Below are positions 33,431 to 42,496 of a stretch of 64,000 nucleotides of DNA, piece by piece. The notes beneath the pieces were generated by a model. It was not told where the DNA came from. It saw only the letters and a program-made list of their open reading frames with translations, and searched no databases. The position numbers and the translations under genes are program-made. Every line of letters begins with the position of its first letter. Position 1 is the stretch's first letter. Source of the stretch: Prosthecobacter debontii (GTDB taxonomy: Bacteria > Verrucomicrobiota > Verrucomicrobiia > Verrucomicrobiales > Verrucomicrobiaceae); assembly GCF_900167535.1 (NCBI RefSeq), contig NZ_FUYE01000001.1, forward strand, positions 1 to 64,000. Reading direction: 5' to 3'.

Positions 33431-34153
33431 TCACGCGGCAGGGCAGCTCAACCACAGTGTGGTGGTATTGTTTTCGGAGGCAATGCCGATCTGGAGATTC
33501 ATCTGGTGGGACAACATCGCGGCAATGGTCAAGCCAAGGCCCAGATGATTGCTATTCTTCGTGCCATGGAAGGGGCGGAAGACTTCAGCCAGTTTCTCGG
33601 GCTGGATTTGCGAACCTGTGTTGCTGACCAGGATATCCACACGGCGCTGCTCAGCCGGGGTGATCACGCCTGGACCGGCGATTTTCAGCATGGCTCGCCC
33701 ACCAGTCTTGCCTGCGGCTTCGGCGGCGTTTTTTAGCAGTTCAATCAGGATGTCCTTAAACTTGGTCGGATCGACCTGAATCGGAGGGAGGCCTGCTTGC
33801 ACATCGGCTTCCAATTGCACACCATTCTTGGTGAAGGGCTCGAGCAGAGCGGCTTCGACGACTCCCAAATAGTCATTCAGGCCCAAGGGTTGCACCGTCA
33901 GCTTGGCGCAGCCGCCTGCGGAGCGAATGCGCTCGCTCAGAGCAGAGACATTGACGGAAGCTTCCCGGATGTGCTGCATGTTTTCAGCCACTCCTGGGTC
34001 CAGATCGTCCGTCATCAGGATGAGGCTGCTGAACCCCTGGATCACTGCCAGCAAGTTGTTGAGCTTGTGAGTCAAGCCCCGCAGTAATTCCTGATGAAAC
34101 CCCTCGCTGTGTTCATGACCGAGCTGAAGATTGGTAGGGAAGACAAATTGCAT
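33431..34153 (-). CDS. Small sensorless histidine kinase
   Basis: A 240-residue soluble kinase with no membrane segment or sensory domain. The H-box is LRGLTHKLNNLLAVIQGFSSLIL with phosphoacceptor His29. The HATPase domain follows: N-box KDILIELLKNAAEA (~130-143), G1 ILVSNTG (~177-183), F-box region LAEVFRPFHGTKN and G2 HLGLGLTIAAML (~203-214). The H-box subclass with K-LNN-LL resembles proteobacterial-type signalling kinases working with a separate input. No response regulator gene is adjacent. It is transcribed away from the double pseudokinase gene, sharing a 334-bp intergenic region. Confidence 0.85.
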   Translation of the reverse strand: MQFVFPTNLQLGHEHSEGFHQELLRGLTHKLNNLLAVIQGFSSLILMTDDLDPGVAENMQHIREASVNVSALSERIRSAGGCAKLTVQPLGLNDYLGVVEAALLEPFTKNGVQLEADVQAGLPPIQVDPTKFKDILIELLKNAAEAAGKTGGRAMLKIAGPGVITPAEQRRVDILVSNTGSQIQPEKLAEVFRPFHGTKNSNHLGLGLTIAAMLSHQMNLQIGIASENNTTTLWLSCPAA

Positions 34154-34487
34154 GGGGGAGGGACGGATGGCTCAGATATAACCAAGGACAGGCCGGGGCA
34201 AACGTAATTTCGGCCCGCCGCGCAGTTCGAGAGAGGGAAATTGTCAAAGTAGCGAAAAAGCCACCGGGATTGACTTAGCGGGGAGTGAAAGTTCTGCGAA
34301 AGTTCCTATTTTTTACATTTTTTAGCGGTCCTTGAATATGCTGGGGGTCATAATTATTAGATTTTCTGGAAATTTTTTGCCAAATGACTACGAGGGCTTA
34401 CAGTATTTTGCAATTTGTGCGGGTTTGGTGTAGATTTAGCTCATTCTGAGCTTGGGTCGAACCGCTCGCTGATGCCCTTGTCATTCA
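34154..34487. promoter_or_regulatory. 334-bp AT-rich intergenic region between divergent genes
   Basis: The stretch from 34290 to 34440 is markedly AT-rich compared with its surroundings, which suits promoter DNA for the histidine-kinase gene and the pseudokinase gene. One candidate for the plus strand is TTGCAA (34408-34413), a 17-base spacer and TAGATT (34431-34436). No conserved RNA structure or gene is visible. Confidence 0.35.
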
Positions 34488-37124
34488 ATGATTCCTGAAA
34501 TTGAAAGCTTCGGTCACCTGATGATCGCTCGCCGTGCTGGTGGAGAACCAGTGGGGTTGGTGCGTTCACCCGATGAGGTCGTCTTTCTAGCTTTCGACGC
34601 CTCCATCAAACGACTGGTGGAGTTGCACATCCTGCGCAGCGGTCGCACTCTGGACTCGGTGGCGAAGAAGTCGGCCTTTGAACGGGCGAAGCAGGCCTCG
34701 GAAGTCCGTGGGCCTACCTTCATGCGCATTTTGGAAGTCGGGGAGGACCAAGGACTGGTTTATTACACCAGCAACTTGAATGATGGGGAGTTCATTGAGG
34801 ACTACATCCAGCGTCGGGGCCCGCTACTACCGGCGATTGTGTTTTCGCTGGTTTTCCAGATGCTGGATGATCTGATCCAACTCAAGGATTACCAGCGGCT
34901 GGTCGCTCAAATGCGTCTGGATCGCGTGGTGATGACCACCTTGGAAGATACCTTCCTGCATTTGCGGATATACGATTACGGCCTCTCCGCGAATGAGAGT
35001 GAGGAAGCGCCACGAGCACGGTTGGTGATCCAGGTATGTCAATTGATGTTCCTGATGCTGACGGGTAAAAAGCATGCCGGGGACAATCCAGATCGTTACC
35101 CCTCCCTCACGGCCTTGCCCATGAGCTTACGGATGGCGATGCGTGCCGCCCTCACAGACCCTGAACACTGCCCGAGTTCGCTGGAGCGTTTGCGTGATGA
35201 TGTGCGTGAGGCGATCGGCGCCTTGGTGAGCGGTATCCAAGCCCGCAATACACGTAAGCAACTCGTCGTCATCGCAGCCCTGCAGCCGCGTTCAGCGCTG
35301 CAAGACCTGCTTCTGGAGAACGTGCCCGTGGAGATCATTTTGGGCAATCGTTTCCGAGTGGAGGGTGAAAATGACGCCCGCCGTTATCCCTTCTCTATCC
35401 CGTGTTTCAACACGAAGAACGATCAGCCTGTAACGGTGCACCTGCTGCCGCCCTCACGCATCGTGGATAAGACGCAGTATGAAGCGGTGCCCCTGCAGAT
35501 GTGGCGTTTTAATGCCGATAAGCATCCGAATATTTTACGCAGCCTCAGTCTCTGGGAGAGTCCAGATTGGACATTCCTGACGGAGGAGCGTGAACCTGGA
35601 TTTGCCCTCAGCCGTTTGCTTGCGGAGCGCATCACTCTGAATCCTCAAGAGGTCGCTATTTTGCTCCGCCAAGTGCAAGCGGGCCAGGAGCAGGCCTTGG
35701 AGTGTGGCGTGCAGCGTCTGGATCTCCATCCTTCGAATATCCTCCTACGCGTCGGCAAAAACGGTCCCACAGCCAATCGGGAGCACGAGCGCCTCATGCA
35801 GAAGCGGCTGGATGCTTGGCCGCCTTTCCAAGTCAAGTTGCGTGCCCACCTGACCATGCGGAATCTCTACGAGCCGCCGCTGGTGGATAAACCGGAACAC
35901 GGTGAACATGGAGAAGCGCATCTGGCAGATCGTGATTATCGGCATCGTTCGTTTGTGGCGCTAGCAGCGTATCTTCTCACCGGGCAACGCCAAACGGGTG
36001 GAATGCCTCGTTTCCCCGATGCTACACCAGAGCCTTTGGCTGAGTTTATCCGTGAATGTTTAGAGAAGTCTCGGGATCACGGTCAGACACCCACTCCGCT
36101 GGACTTTCTGCTGCAATTTGAAGGCCTGATGAATGGCACCCAAGTCCGAGGCAGCGATTTGGCCTCTCGATTGAAGGGGACCGCCGTGCCCATCGAGGAG
36201 ATGGAGAGTGTCGGTAGCGTGTCCGATTTTGAAGACGATTGGGATGGTGGTGGTGATTTGCCCGAGCATGCGCCTTCGGCACCGATTGCACGACAACTAA
36301 GGGCGGTGGATTTTTCGAAACGGCGATCCCAAGGGACCACGGGAATAATCTGTTCGGGTGCAGCCCTAGTGGTGTTTGGTTTGTTAGGCTGGTGGCTCTT
36401 TAAAGGCGGCGAAACGCCTCCATTACGCAGCTCGATGCCTGCGGCTATTGGGGATGCGCCTTCGCCAGCTCCCCAACCAGCGGCCATCCCGCCCGCGGAA
36501 CGCGAAAAAAAAGTGATCGCCACGCAAGCCGAAGCCAAAGCTGAACCTGCGCGCGCGGTTATTGCTGAGCCCATTCCGACCCCGATGGCTCCTCCTCAAG
36601 TGGAGACTCCTCCTGCGGCTAAGCCCGTCGTTGCGGTCGCTCCTGAGCCCACTAAGCCTAAAGTTGAGGCTACAGCTACACCGCCACCGCCAGCCCCGAT
36701 GAAGGCCGAAGCGACAGTGACTGGTGTCGGGCCCGCGCCGACGACAAAGAGCTCAGTCAAAGCCTCGGAGGATCCGCCTCTGCCACCGTCGGGTGGGCTA
36801 GCACCCTCCGTGACGGCTTCGATGCCAACGATTCCTGTCAATAAACCGACTCCTCCTGCAGCCGCCCCGGCACCGACTGCCACACCTGCCTTACCTCCCG
36901 CACGCCAGCCCGTGCCCAATTCTGAAATCATCCGGAAGGCCATCGTTCCGTCTGCGGAGGAGATTGCGCGATTTAAGCAAGGCCAAGTCAAACCACCGCA
37001 ACAATTGCCAGCTCAAGTCCAGCCTAAGCCAGTGGATCCACAAGAACCACCGCTTCGTTCAGGGGCGATGCCTACACTTAATGTGGCGCAGCCTCTGCCT
37101 GACGAACCAAAAACACGTCAATGA
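34488..37124 (+). CDS. Transmembrane protein with two degenerate kinase-like domains
   Basis: An 878-residue protein. Residues ~20-250 read as a Ser/Thr-kinase-like fold: GLVYYTSNLNDGEFIEDYIQRRG fits the hinge, IYDYGLS (~161-167) stands for IxDFGLA, and the HRD loop is MRLDRVV. Residues ~290-545 are a second kinase-like unit with VTVHLLPPS (no beta-3 Lys), HPNILRSLSLWES and LDLHPSNILL (~410-419), which keeps the catalytic Asp and Asn but lacks a DFG. A membrane helix (~617-637) precedes a ~240-residue extracytoplasmic tail rich in A, P, K and T. The arrangement recalls planctomycete/verrucomicrobial receptor kinases, but both domains look catalytically impaired. Likely a scaffold or regulator. 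Confidence 0.72.
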   Translation: MIPEIESFGHLMIARRAGGEPVGLVRSPDEVVFLAFDASIKRLVELHILRSGRTLDSVAKKSAFERAKQASEVRGPTFMRILEVGEDQGLVYYTSNLNDGEFIEDYIQRRGPLLPAIVFSLVFQMLDDLIQLKDYQRLVAQMRLDRVVMTTLEDTFLHLRIYDYGLSANESEEAPRARLVIQVCQLMFLMLTGKKHAGDNPDRYPSLTALPMSLRMAMRAALTDPEHCPSSLERLRDDVREAIGALVSGIQARNTRKQLVVIAALQPRSALQDLLLENVPVEIILGNRFRVEGENDARRYPFSIPCFNTKNDQPVTVHLLPPSRIVDKTQYEAVPLQMWRFNADKHPNILRSLSLWESPDWTFLTEEREPGFALSRLLAERITLNPQEVAILLRQVQAGQEQALECGVQRLDLHPSNILLRVGKNGPTANREHERLMQKRLDAWPPFQVKLRAHLTMRNLYEPPLVDKPEHGEHGEAHLADRDYRHRSFVALAAYLLTGQRQTGGMPRFPDATPEPLAEFIRECLEKSRDHGQTPTPLDFLLQFEGLMNGTQVRGSDLASRLKGTAVPIEEMESVGSVSDFEDDWDGGGDLPEHAPSAPIARQLRAVDFSKRRSQGTTGIICSGAALVVFGLLGWWLFKGGETPPLRSSMPAAIGDAPSPAPQPAAIPPAEREKKVIATQAEAKAEPARAVIAEPIPTPMAPPQVETPPAAKPVVAVAPEPTKPKVEATATPPPPAPMKAEATVTGVGPAPTTKSSVKASEDPPLPPSGGLAPSVTASMPTIPVNKPTPPAAAPAPTATPALPPARQPVPNSEIIRKAIVPSAEEIARFKQGQVKPPQQLPAQVQPKPVDPQEPPLRSGAMPTLNVAQPLPDEPKTRQ

Positions 37125-37143
37125 AATGACGGTCGTGGAAAAC

Positions 37144-38079
37144 TTAGGTGCGTTCTTTCCAGCGATAGGCGGTCTGTGAGTTTCGCCAAAAGTATTTTTC
37201 AGTGGCCTCGGCCCCTTTCGATTGGAAGAAGTCAGAGACCAATTTGAAAACCGACGCGTAGGGTAAGCCCCGGTCTGAAACCGGCCAATTGCTGCCATAA
37301 ATGAGGCGATCCGGACCAAAGTGGGACCAGAGATGCTCCAGCACAGGCAGATAATATGAGAGGTCCTGAGGTGTATTGCCATCTTCAGGGCGAGTTTGTT
37401 CCGGCATCCCTGAAACTTTCATGAAGACATTCGGACATTGAGCGACCGCTTGAATATGGGCCTGCCACTCCGGCTTCAGTTTTTGCGGATCTCCTGCACC
37501 TCCGACATGATTGATCACAATACGCAAAGAGGGGATGGCCTGGGCCAGTTTTTCCACCTGAGGCAGAGTCGAAGATGGGCCGTTAAGATCCAACTCAAGA
37601 TCATGCTCAGCTAGTGATCGGGCACCTGAGAGAACTTGATCCTGACTGGCATCCAGCTTCACCAAATCACCACGCCAGCGGACGCCTCGGAAGATGGGGG
37701 TGGCCGAGAAGCGCTTCAAGTTAGACCTAAATGCTGGATCATTCGGATCGAGATTGCCGACAAAGCCGATGATGCACGCATGGTTTGATGCGAGGTCTAA
37801 AATCCATTGGTTGTCTTCGACCCAAGGGCTGGCTTCCACGACGATGGTCTCTCGGATCCCGAGGGGTTCGGCTAAGGCCATCCAATCTGGAGGCAGGACG
37901 GTGCGATAAAGCGGGGTGTTTTCCTTGGGCCAGGGCACACCTTGGGGGCGGCGAGGATCATAAAAGTGCGTGTGGGTATCGATCACGCGCGAAGGCTTGA
38001 TCGCTTGACCGAGGCTGTTTGAGGTGGCTATCGACAGGCTTCCGGCAAATGCAGATTGGATCCATTGACGTCGATTCAT
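37144..38079 (-). CDS. Amidohydrolase-family lactonase-like protein
   Basis: A 311-residue protein with an exported N-terminus (MNRRQWIQSAFAGSLSIATS, RR-x-W twin-arginine-like). The TIM-barrel amidohydrolase-2 fold is shown by VIDTHTHFYDPRR (metal HxH on strand 1), IVINHVGG (~174), VFMKVSGM and RLIYGSNWPV (strand 8 region). It resembles L-fucono-1,5-lactonase/2-pyrone-4,6-dicarboxylate lactonase-type enzymes often annotated in sugar gene sets. ATG 38079 gives the signal; the longer frame to 38121 adds nothing. It is convergent with the pseudokinase gene. Confidence 0.82.
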   Translation of the reverse strand: MNRRQWIQSAFAGSLSIATSNSLGQAIKPSRVIDTHTHFYDPRRPQGVPWPKENTPLYRTVLPPDWMALAEPLGIRETIVVEASPWVEDNQWILDLASNHACIIGFVGNLDPNDPAFRSNLKRFSATPIFRGVRWRGDLVKLDASQDQVLSGARSLAEHDLELDLNGPSSTLPQVEKLAQAIPSLRIVINHVGGAGDPQKLKPEWQAHIQAVAQCPNVFMKVSGMPEQTRPEDGNTPQDLSYYLPVLEHLWSHFGPDRLIYGSNWPVSDRGLPYASVFKLVSDFFQSKGAEATEKYFWRNSQTAYRWKERT

Positions 38080-38226
38080 AGGCCCTGAGTATGCGCAATG
38101 AGGCACCGAGCGGAAAGTCAAAACCCAGGCCGAGTGCTGGAAGATTGAGCGGTTGCCGAGTCCTCAGCGTCAGTTTATAAATGTCTAGGCAAAGTCACCC
38201 TTCAAGTGATCTGCCGCTAACCCGCA

Positions 38227-39042
38227 ATGGAACTTCAGCAAATCCTTTACCTTGCCGCGACGGTGGTCTTCTCCGTTGCATGCCGGACCTTTGACAACCG
38301 CTTCCTTCAGAAGCTGGGTTGGCTGGGGTATCTGGGGGCGTCGTATTTGGGAGGCTACTTTTTGACAGGCAGCCATGCCGCCGGTGCTTTTGGCATTGCC
38401 CTTTGGTTCATGCTGCCTTGGTTGGAGATCGTGGGTCGAGTCAGGCAACTCCGCTTTCCGCTTAAAAGTGAAGTGAAGCATCGTTTTCCGCCCTCCCGAG
38501 AAATCTTTCCCGATCTGGATGCCCTCACGAAGGAGACCGAAGCGACTGGTTTCGTCGAAGTGGGGGACACGGGTTGGAAGTGGAGTGAAACAGACCACTT
38601 CATGCGCCTCTTCTATCATAAGGAAATGCGCACTCAGGCGTCGATAGCGCTCGCTCAGCAGGGTGAGTTTTCCTTCTCATATGTGACCCTGACTTCCCGC
38701 ACTCAGGAGGGGATAACCTTGACCACAACGAATTACCCGTTTGCACCGACGATGCAGTTTTCGCCTCAGCAGCGAGTGAACCGCTTTGTTTATGCCCAGT
38801 CCATGGAGGAACTCGTGGCATCCCATCAGGCTTTCTTGACCAAGCGTCAAGCTGTCGGGCATCTCGTGGATTTGGATACTGAAGAACTCCCCGCTTACAT
38901 TGAGAAGGATATGAGCGCTCAGATCGATCATAACATTCACATTGGAGTGATTGAGCCCGCCGGAGAAGGCGTGTTCCGCTACTCCTGGCGTGGATGCTTC
39001 TACCTCTGGTTCCAGGTGGTGAAGGACATGATCCGTGTTTGA
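38227..39042 (+). CDS. Membrane-anchored hypothetical protein
   Basis: A 271-residue protein with two hydrophobic segments at the N-terminus (about 5-20 and 29-68, including GYLGASYLGGYFLTG and AFGIALWFMLPWLEIV), then a soluble ~200-residue domain of mixed strands: TGFVEVGDTGWKWSETDHFMRLFYHKE, SFSYVTLTSRTQEGITLTTTNYPFAP and RFVYAQSMEELVASHQAFLTKRQ. It ends in a short hydrophobic strand. I recognise no family; similar proteins would be expected in related Verrucomicrobia. It lies 51 bp before rph, possibly cotranscribed. Confidence 0.6.
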   Translation: MELQQILYLAATVVFSVACRTFDNRFLQKLGWLGYLGASYLGGYFLTGSHAAGAFGIALWFMLPWLEIVGRVRQLRFPLKSEVKHRFPPSREIFPDLDALTKETEATGFVEVGDTGWKWSETDHFMRLFYHKEMRTQASIALAQQGEFSFSYVTLTSRTQEGITLTTTNYPFAPTMQFSPQQRVNRFVYAQSMEELVASHQAFLTKRQAVGHLVDLDTEELPAYIEKDMSAQIDHNIHIGVIEPAGEGVFRYSWRGCFYLWFQVVKDMIRV

Positions 39043-39093
39043 CTTACAACGCTGGCCTCTTGACCACGCGGGCTCTCCGTATTACCACCGACC

Positions 39094-39879
39094 ATGCCCA
39101 GACACGACGGCCGAGCCGCTGACCAACTCCGTTCCATCGATTACGTTCTTGATATCGCACCGCATGCCACGGCCTCGGTGTTGATTGCCTTCGGGAACAC
39201 TCGTGTGATTTGCGCTGCCACCATTCAGGATGAAGTCCCGCGTTGGATGAAGGTGCAGAATGTCCAGGGTGGCTGGCTGACTGCAGAATATTCGATGTTG
39301 CCGTACTCCACGCTGGATCGCAAAGATCGCGATAGCAGCAAGGGCCGTCCCGATGGACGTAGCATTGAGATTCAGCGCCTGATAGGCCGCAGCCTGCGTG
39401 CCGTGGTGGATCTGAAGAAGCTGGGGCAAAGAACGCTGAGCATCGATTGCGATGTGCTTCAGGCCGATGGCGGCACGCGCACGGCTTCCATCACGGGTGC
39501 TTGCATTGCGGCTTCCATCGCCTTCAATCGCTTGCTGGAAAAAGGTAAGATCACCCAGCAGCCGATGACCAAGAAAGTGGCCGCGATCAGTGCCGGTATT
39601 CTGAGAGGCGAGGCCCTGCTGGATCTCTGCTATGTCGAAGACCGGGATGCCGATGTGGACTGCAATCTGGTGCTGACGGACACGGGTGATTTTGTGGAGA
39701 TCCAAGGCAGTGGTGAAGAAGCGACCTTCACTCAAGCTCAAATGGATGCCATGCTCGCAGTCGGTCGCAAGGGCATCGCGGAGCTTTGCGCGATTCAGCA
39801 ACAGGCTATCGAGAGTGCGATGAAGCCTGCCGAAGCCAAGGACCTGCAAAAGCTGGCGGCCTTCTTTGGTAAGAAATAA
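39094..39879 (+). CDS. rph: Ribonuclease PH
   Basis: A 261-residue phosphorolytic 3'-5' exoribonuclease that trims tRNA 3' ends. Family blocks: FGNTRVICAATI, GWLTAEYSMLPYSTLDRKDRDSSKGRPDGRSIEIQRLIGRSLRAV (~60-105, with the conserved SxGRxxGRxxEIQRLIGRsLR motif), DCDVLQADGGTRTASITGA and DLCYVEDRDADVDCNLVLT. The strand order is normal and length slightly above the 238 residues of E. coli. Its terminator hairpin (39891-39917) follows and separates it from the convergent PPK2 gene. Confidence 0.94.
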   Translation: MPRHDGRAADQLRSIDYVLDIAPHATASVLIAFGNTRVICAATIQDEVPRWMKVQNVQGGWLTAEYSMLPYSTLDRKDRDSSKGRPDGRSIEIQRLIGRSLRAVVDLKKLGQRTLSIDCDVLQADGGTRTASITGACIAASIAFNRLLEKGKITQQPMTKKVAAISAGILRGEALLDLCYVEDRDADVDCNLVLTDTGDFVEIQGSGEEATFTQAQMDAMLAVGRKGIAELCAIQQQAIESAMKPAEAKDLQKLAAFFGKK

Positions 39880-39890
39880 GAACCATGCGT

Positions 39891-39917
39891 GAGCCACGTT
39901 TTAAAAGAACGTGGCTC
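39891..39917. terminator. Perfect hairpin between convergent rph and PPK2 genes
   Basis: GAGCCACGTT pairs without mismatch with AACGTGGCTC over a TTAAAAG loop. It starts 12 bp after rph and ends 9 bp before the PPK2 stop. There is no long T-run on either strand, but its place between convergent genes supports a two-way terminator. Confidence 0.65.
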
Positions 39918-39925
39918 GCTGTGAT

Positions 39926-40816
39926 TCAGTCTTTCTCTTCAAGCAGCATTTTTTTAGCGACGGTTAAATGTGCTTTTTGTTCGGCGGGTAGCTCAGGGTA
40001 TTTAAGCTTCATGTCCTGCATTTCATGCAGAATGGCAGCACTGACGATGAGGCGCATGTTTTTCTTATCGTCCGCAGGCACCACATACCAAGGGCAGTCC
40101 TCAGTGGCGGTCTTGCGGATCGCATCCTCATAAGCGTGCATGTATTCCTTCCAGAAGCCGCGCTCTTTCACATCGCCTTCTTCGAACTTCCAGTTTTTGC
40201 TGGGGGTATCGATACGAGCGAGGAAGCGTTTCTTCTGTTCAGCCTTGGATACATTGAGGAAGAACTTTACGATCCGGATGCCGTTACGGTGGCTGTATTC
40301 CTCCATGTTGCGGATGTCCCTGAGGCGATCCGCAAAGAGGGTGTCCAGATTTTTGGTGGTCTTAGCAGGGAGACGCTGAATCTGCGTGACAATCTCAGGG
40401 TGTACACGGCAGCAAAGCACCTCCTCATAATAGCTGCGGTTAAAGATGCCAATGCGTCCTCGCTGAGGCATGACGCGATTGGTGCGCCACATGAAGTCGT
40501 GATCCAATTCCGCACTCGTGGGGCGTTTGAAACTATGCACCTCCACGCCTTGGATGTTCACGCCGCTCATCACATGCTTGATGGTGCTGTCCTTGCCCGC
40601 CGCATCCATGGCTTGAAAGACGAGCAGCATGGCTTGTCGATCCTGGGCATACATCTTTTGCTGGAGATCATCGATTTCTTCCCGGAACTGGGCGATCAAA
40701 GTTTCATAGTGACCATTGTCCAGATACAGATCTTTGATCTTGGTCTTTGCCTTTGCGATATTGAATTTCTTGTGATTCGGCACGCGGAAGGCACCCAGAT
40801 CGATCTTGAGTTTCAT
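39926..40816 (-). CDS. ppk2: Polyphosphate kinase 2 family protein
   Basis: A 296-residue PPK2 domain protein, which transfers phosphate between polyphosphate and nucleotides. Walker A is QAMDAAGKDSTIK (~70-82), preceded by LQQKMYAQDRQAMLLVF. The basic lid segment is HSFKRPTSAELDHDFMWR, with GRIGIFNRSYYEEVL (~120-134) as the Walker-B region and FFLNVSKAEQKKRFLARIDTPSKNWKF as the later helix. The class-I-like PPK2 length of about 300 fits. The direction (NDP to NTP or AMP/ADP use) cannot be told. Gene alone; convergent with rph. Confidence 0.9.
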   Translation of the reverse strand: MKLKIDLGAFRVPNHKKFNIAKAKTKIKDLYLDNGHYETLIAQFREEIDDLQQKMYAQDRQAMLLVFQAMDAAGKDSTIKHVMSGVNIQGVEVHSFKRPTSAELDHDFMWRTNRVMPQRGRIGIFNRSYYEEVLCCRVHPEIVTQIQRLPAKTTKNLDTLFADRLRDIRNMEEYSHRNGIRIVKFFLNVSKAEQKKRFLARIDTPSKNWKFEEGDVKERGFWKEYMHAYEDAIRKTATEDCPWYVVPADDKKNMRLIVSAAILHEMQDMKLKYPELPAEQKAHLTVAKKMLLEEKD

Positions 40817-41087
40817 AGGCTACCTGTAACAGGAAAGGTTCTCCATGAACAGGAAGAGTTTGGTAAGAATTGTGCGTTCTGCAGTGTAGCTTGGCCTTAT
40901 GCGAGTTCTTGATTTTGTGGCCTTGCTTTGGGCTCCCACGCGTTTCAAACACAAGGCAGATCCTGAAGACACCCGTGAAAGCGCGGGGATTGTTGAGCTG
41001 GCCAGATGAGGATGAGTGGTCGCAGGAGAACCCTTCACATTCGGAAGATCGTGGATGCGGTGCTGGCGCGTTCGAAGTGAGAAGATG
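40817..41087 (+). other. 271-bp gap with two overlapping tiny frames of doubtful status
   Basis: On the plus strand a 36-codon frame (40899-41009) overlaps by ATGA a 24-codon frame (41006-41080). The first reads MRVLDFVALLWAPTRFKHKA..., the second is strongly basic. They could be a small operon, a gene remnant, or nothing. No family is recognised. On the minus strand the region would hold the upstream region of the PPK2 gene. Confidence 0.2.
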
Positions 41088-42392
41088 CTACTTGGCCAAA
41101 AAATCACACACGGCGGCCGACATGACTTTCACGCCAACTTTGAGGCAGTCTTCATCCACATCGAACATGGGCGTATGCGCTCCATGGATGATGCCCTTAT
41201 CTTCATTCGCGACGCCTAACCGAAAGTAAAAACCGGGGGTGACTTGGGCGAAGTAGGAGAAGTCCTCGCCGCCCATGCCTGGGATCACTTCCCAGACATT
41301 GGCCTCACCCACTATGCGCCTGAACGCAGGAAGCGTGGCTTTGACGAGCGCTTCGTTATTGATGATGCTGGGGTAGCCGATGCGGTAGTCCATCTCATAG
41401 GTGGCTCCGTGCGCTTCGGTGATGCCTTTGAGGATGCGGTGCATCATTTCCACGACCTTATCGCGGAAGGCTGCATCATAGGTCCTCACCGTGCCTCCCA
41501 TCACCACTTTTTCCGCGATGATATTCTCCCGCTGACCTCCCTGGATGGTGCCGATGCTGATGACCAACGGTTGGCGGGTATTGGTCATGCGGCTGCGGAT
41601 GGTTTGCAGGGCATTGATGGCCTCAGCGGCCACGACGATGGCATCCACCCCGTAGTGAGGCGCGGAGCCGTGGGCCATCTTGCCACGGATGGTGATTTGA
41701 AAGCGGTCGCTGTTGGCGTTGTCCGGGCCGATGGTGTAGGCGAGTTGACCCGCTTGGAGATAATGGGTTTGGTCATCGATCAGGCCGACTGGAGAAACTG
41801 AAGTGGAACAGTGAAGCCCAAAAACAGCATCGGGGCGTGGATTGTCCATCGCGCCTTCGGCGACCATTAGCTTGGCACCCCAATCCTTCTTGTAGGTGTT
41901 AGGCATAGCTTCCTCCGCCGGTTGAAAAAGGAATTTGACGCTGCCTTTGATCTGGTCGCGATGTTTGGCCAGCAGTTCAGCGACGCCGAGAGCCACAGTG
42001 GTATGTACATCATGACCGCAGGCATGCATGACGCCGGGGTTTTGGGAGCGATAGGGCACGGCTCGCAGTTCTTTGATGGGGAGAGCATCCATATCCGCCC
42101 GCACGGCCACACATTTGCCCTCCTGGCCTCCTTTTAACAGGGCGACCACACCGTGCTTGGCGACTCCGGTTTGCACGTCCAGCCCGAGCGCTCTGAGTCG
42201 GTCGGCCACCAAGGCGGCCGTGCGGTGCTCTTCATTGGAGAGTTCGGGGTGGCTGTGAATGTCCCGTCTGGTTTCGACAAGCTTGGGAAACATCTCTTCC
42301 ACCGATTGCGCAAACAAAGCATCTCGGACTTCGTCGGCCCAGACCGAAGTCGCAAGACCCATGACCAGCAGCGGCAGGATTTTCAGGCTCAT
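41088..42392 (-). CDS. Exported M20-family amidohydrolase
   Basis: A 434-residue metallohydrolase with signal peptide (MSLKILPLLVMGLATSVWA). The M20D (hippuricase/IAA-amino-acid hydrolase) motifs are present: DIHSHPELSNEEHRTA (~45-60), RADMDALPI (~100), HACGHDVHTTVAL (~120-132), FQPAEEA (~155) and the dimerisation-domain entry GKMAHGSAPHYGVDAI. The last metal histidine is in IIHGAHTPMFDV near the C-terminus. It removes N-acyl groups or cleaves small amides in the periplasm; the substrate is unknown. ATG 42392 gives the signal; the frame is open to 42485. Divergent from ddl. Confidence 0.87.
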   Translation of the reverse strand: MSLKILPLLVMGLATSVWADEVRDALFAQSVEEMFPKLVETRRDIHSHPELSNEEHRTAALVADRLRALGLDVQTGVAKHGVVALLKGGQEGKCVAVRADMDALPIKELRAVPYRSQNPGVMHACGHDVHTTVALGVAELLAKHRDQIKGSVKFLFQPAEEAMPNTYKKDWGAKLMVAEGAMDNPRPDAVFGLHCSTSVSPVGLIDDQTHYLQAGQLAYTIGPDNANSDRFQITIRGKMAHGSAPHYGVDAIVVAAEAINALQTIRSRMTNTRQPLVISIGTIQGGQRENIIAEKVVMGGTVRTYDAAFRDKVVEMMHRILKGITEAHGATYEMDYRIGYPSIINNEALVKATLPAFRRIVGEANVWEVIPGMGGEDFSYFAQVTPGFYFRLGVANEDKGIIHGAHTPMFDVDEDCLKVGVKVMSAAVCDFLAK

Positions 42393-42496
42393 TCTCGGTA
42401 GGCTAGAAATGCGGCGTTCGTCTGGCAAGCCTGCTCGCAGGAATTTCTCTGTCACGCTCTTGCGTGTTGGCTGGAGTGAGCGCATATCTGCGCACC

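Noticed and set aside
40025-40912. A 295-codon open frame on the plus strand
   Set aside because: Antisense to the PPK2 gene, whose Walker motifs are intact.
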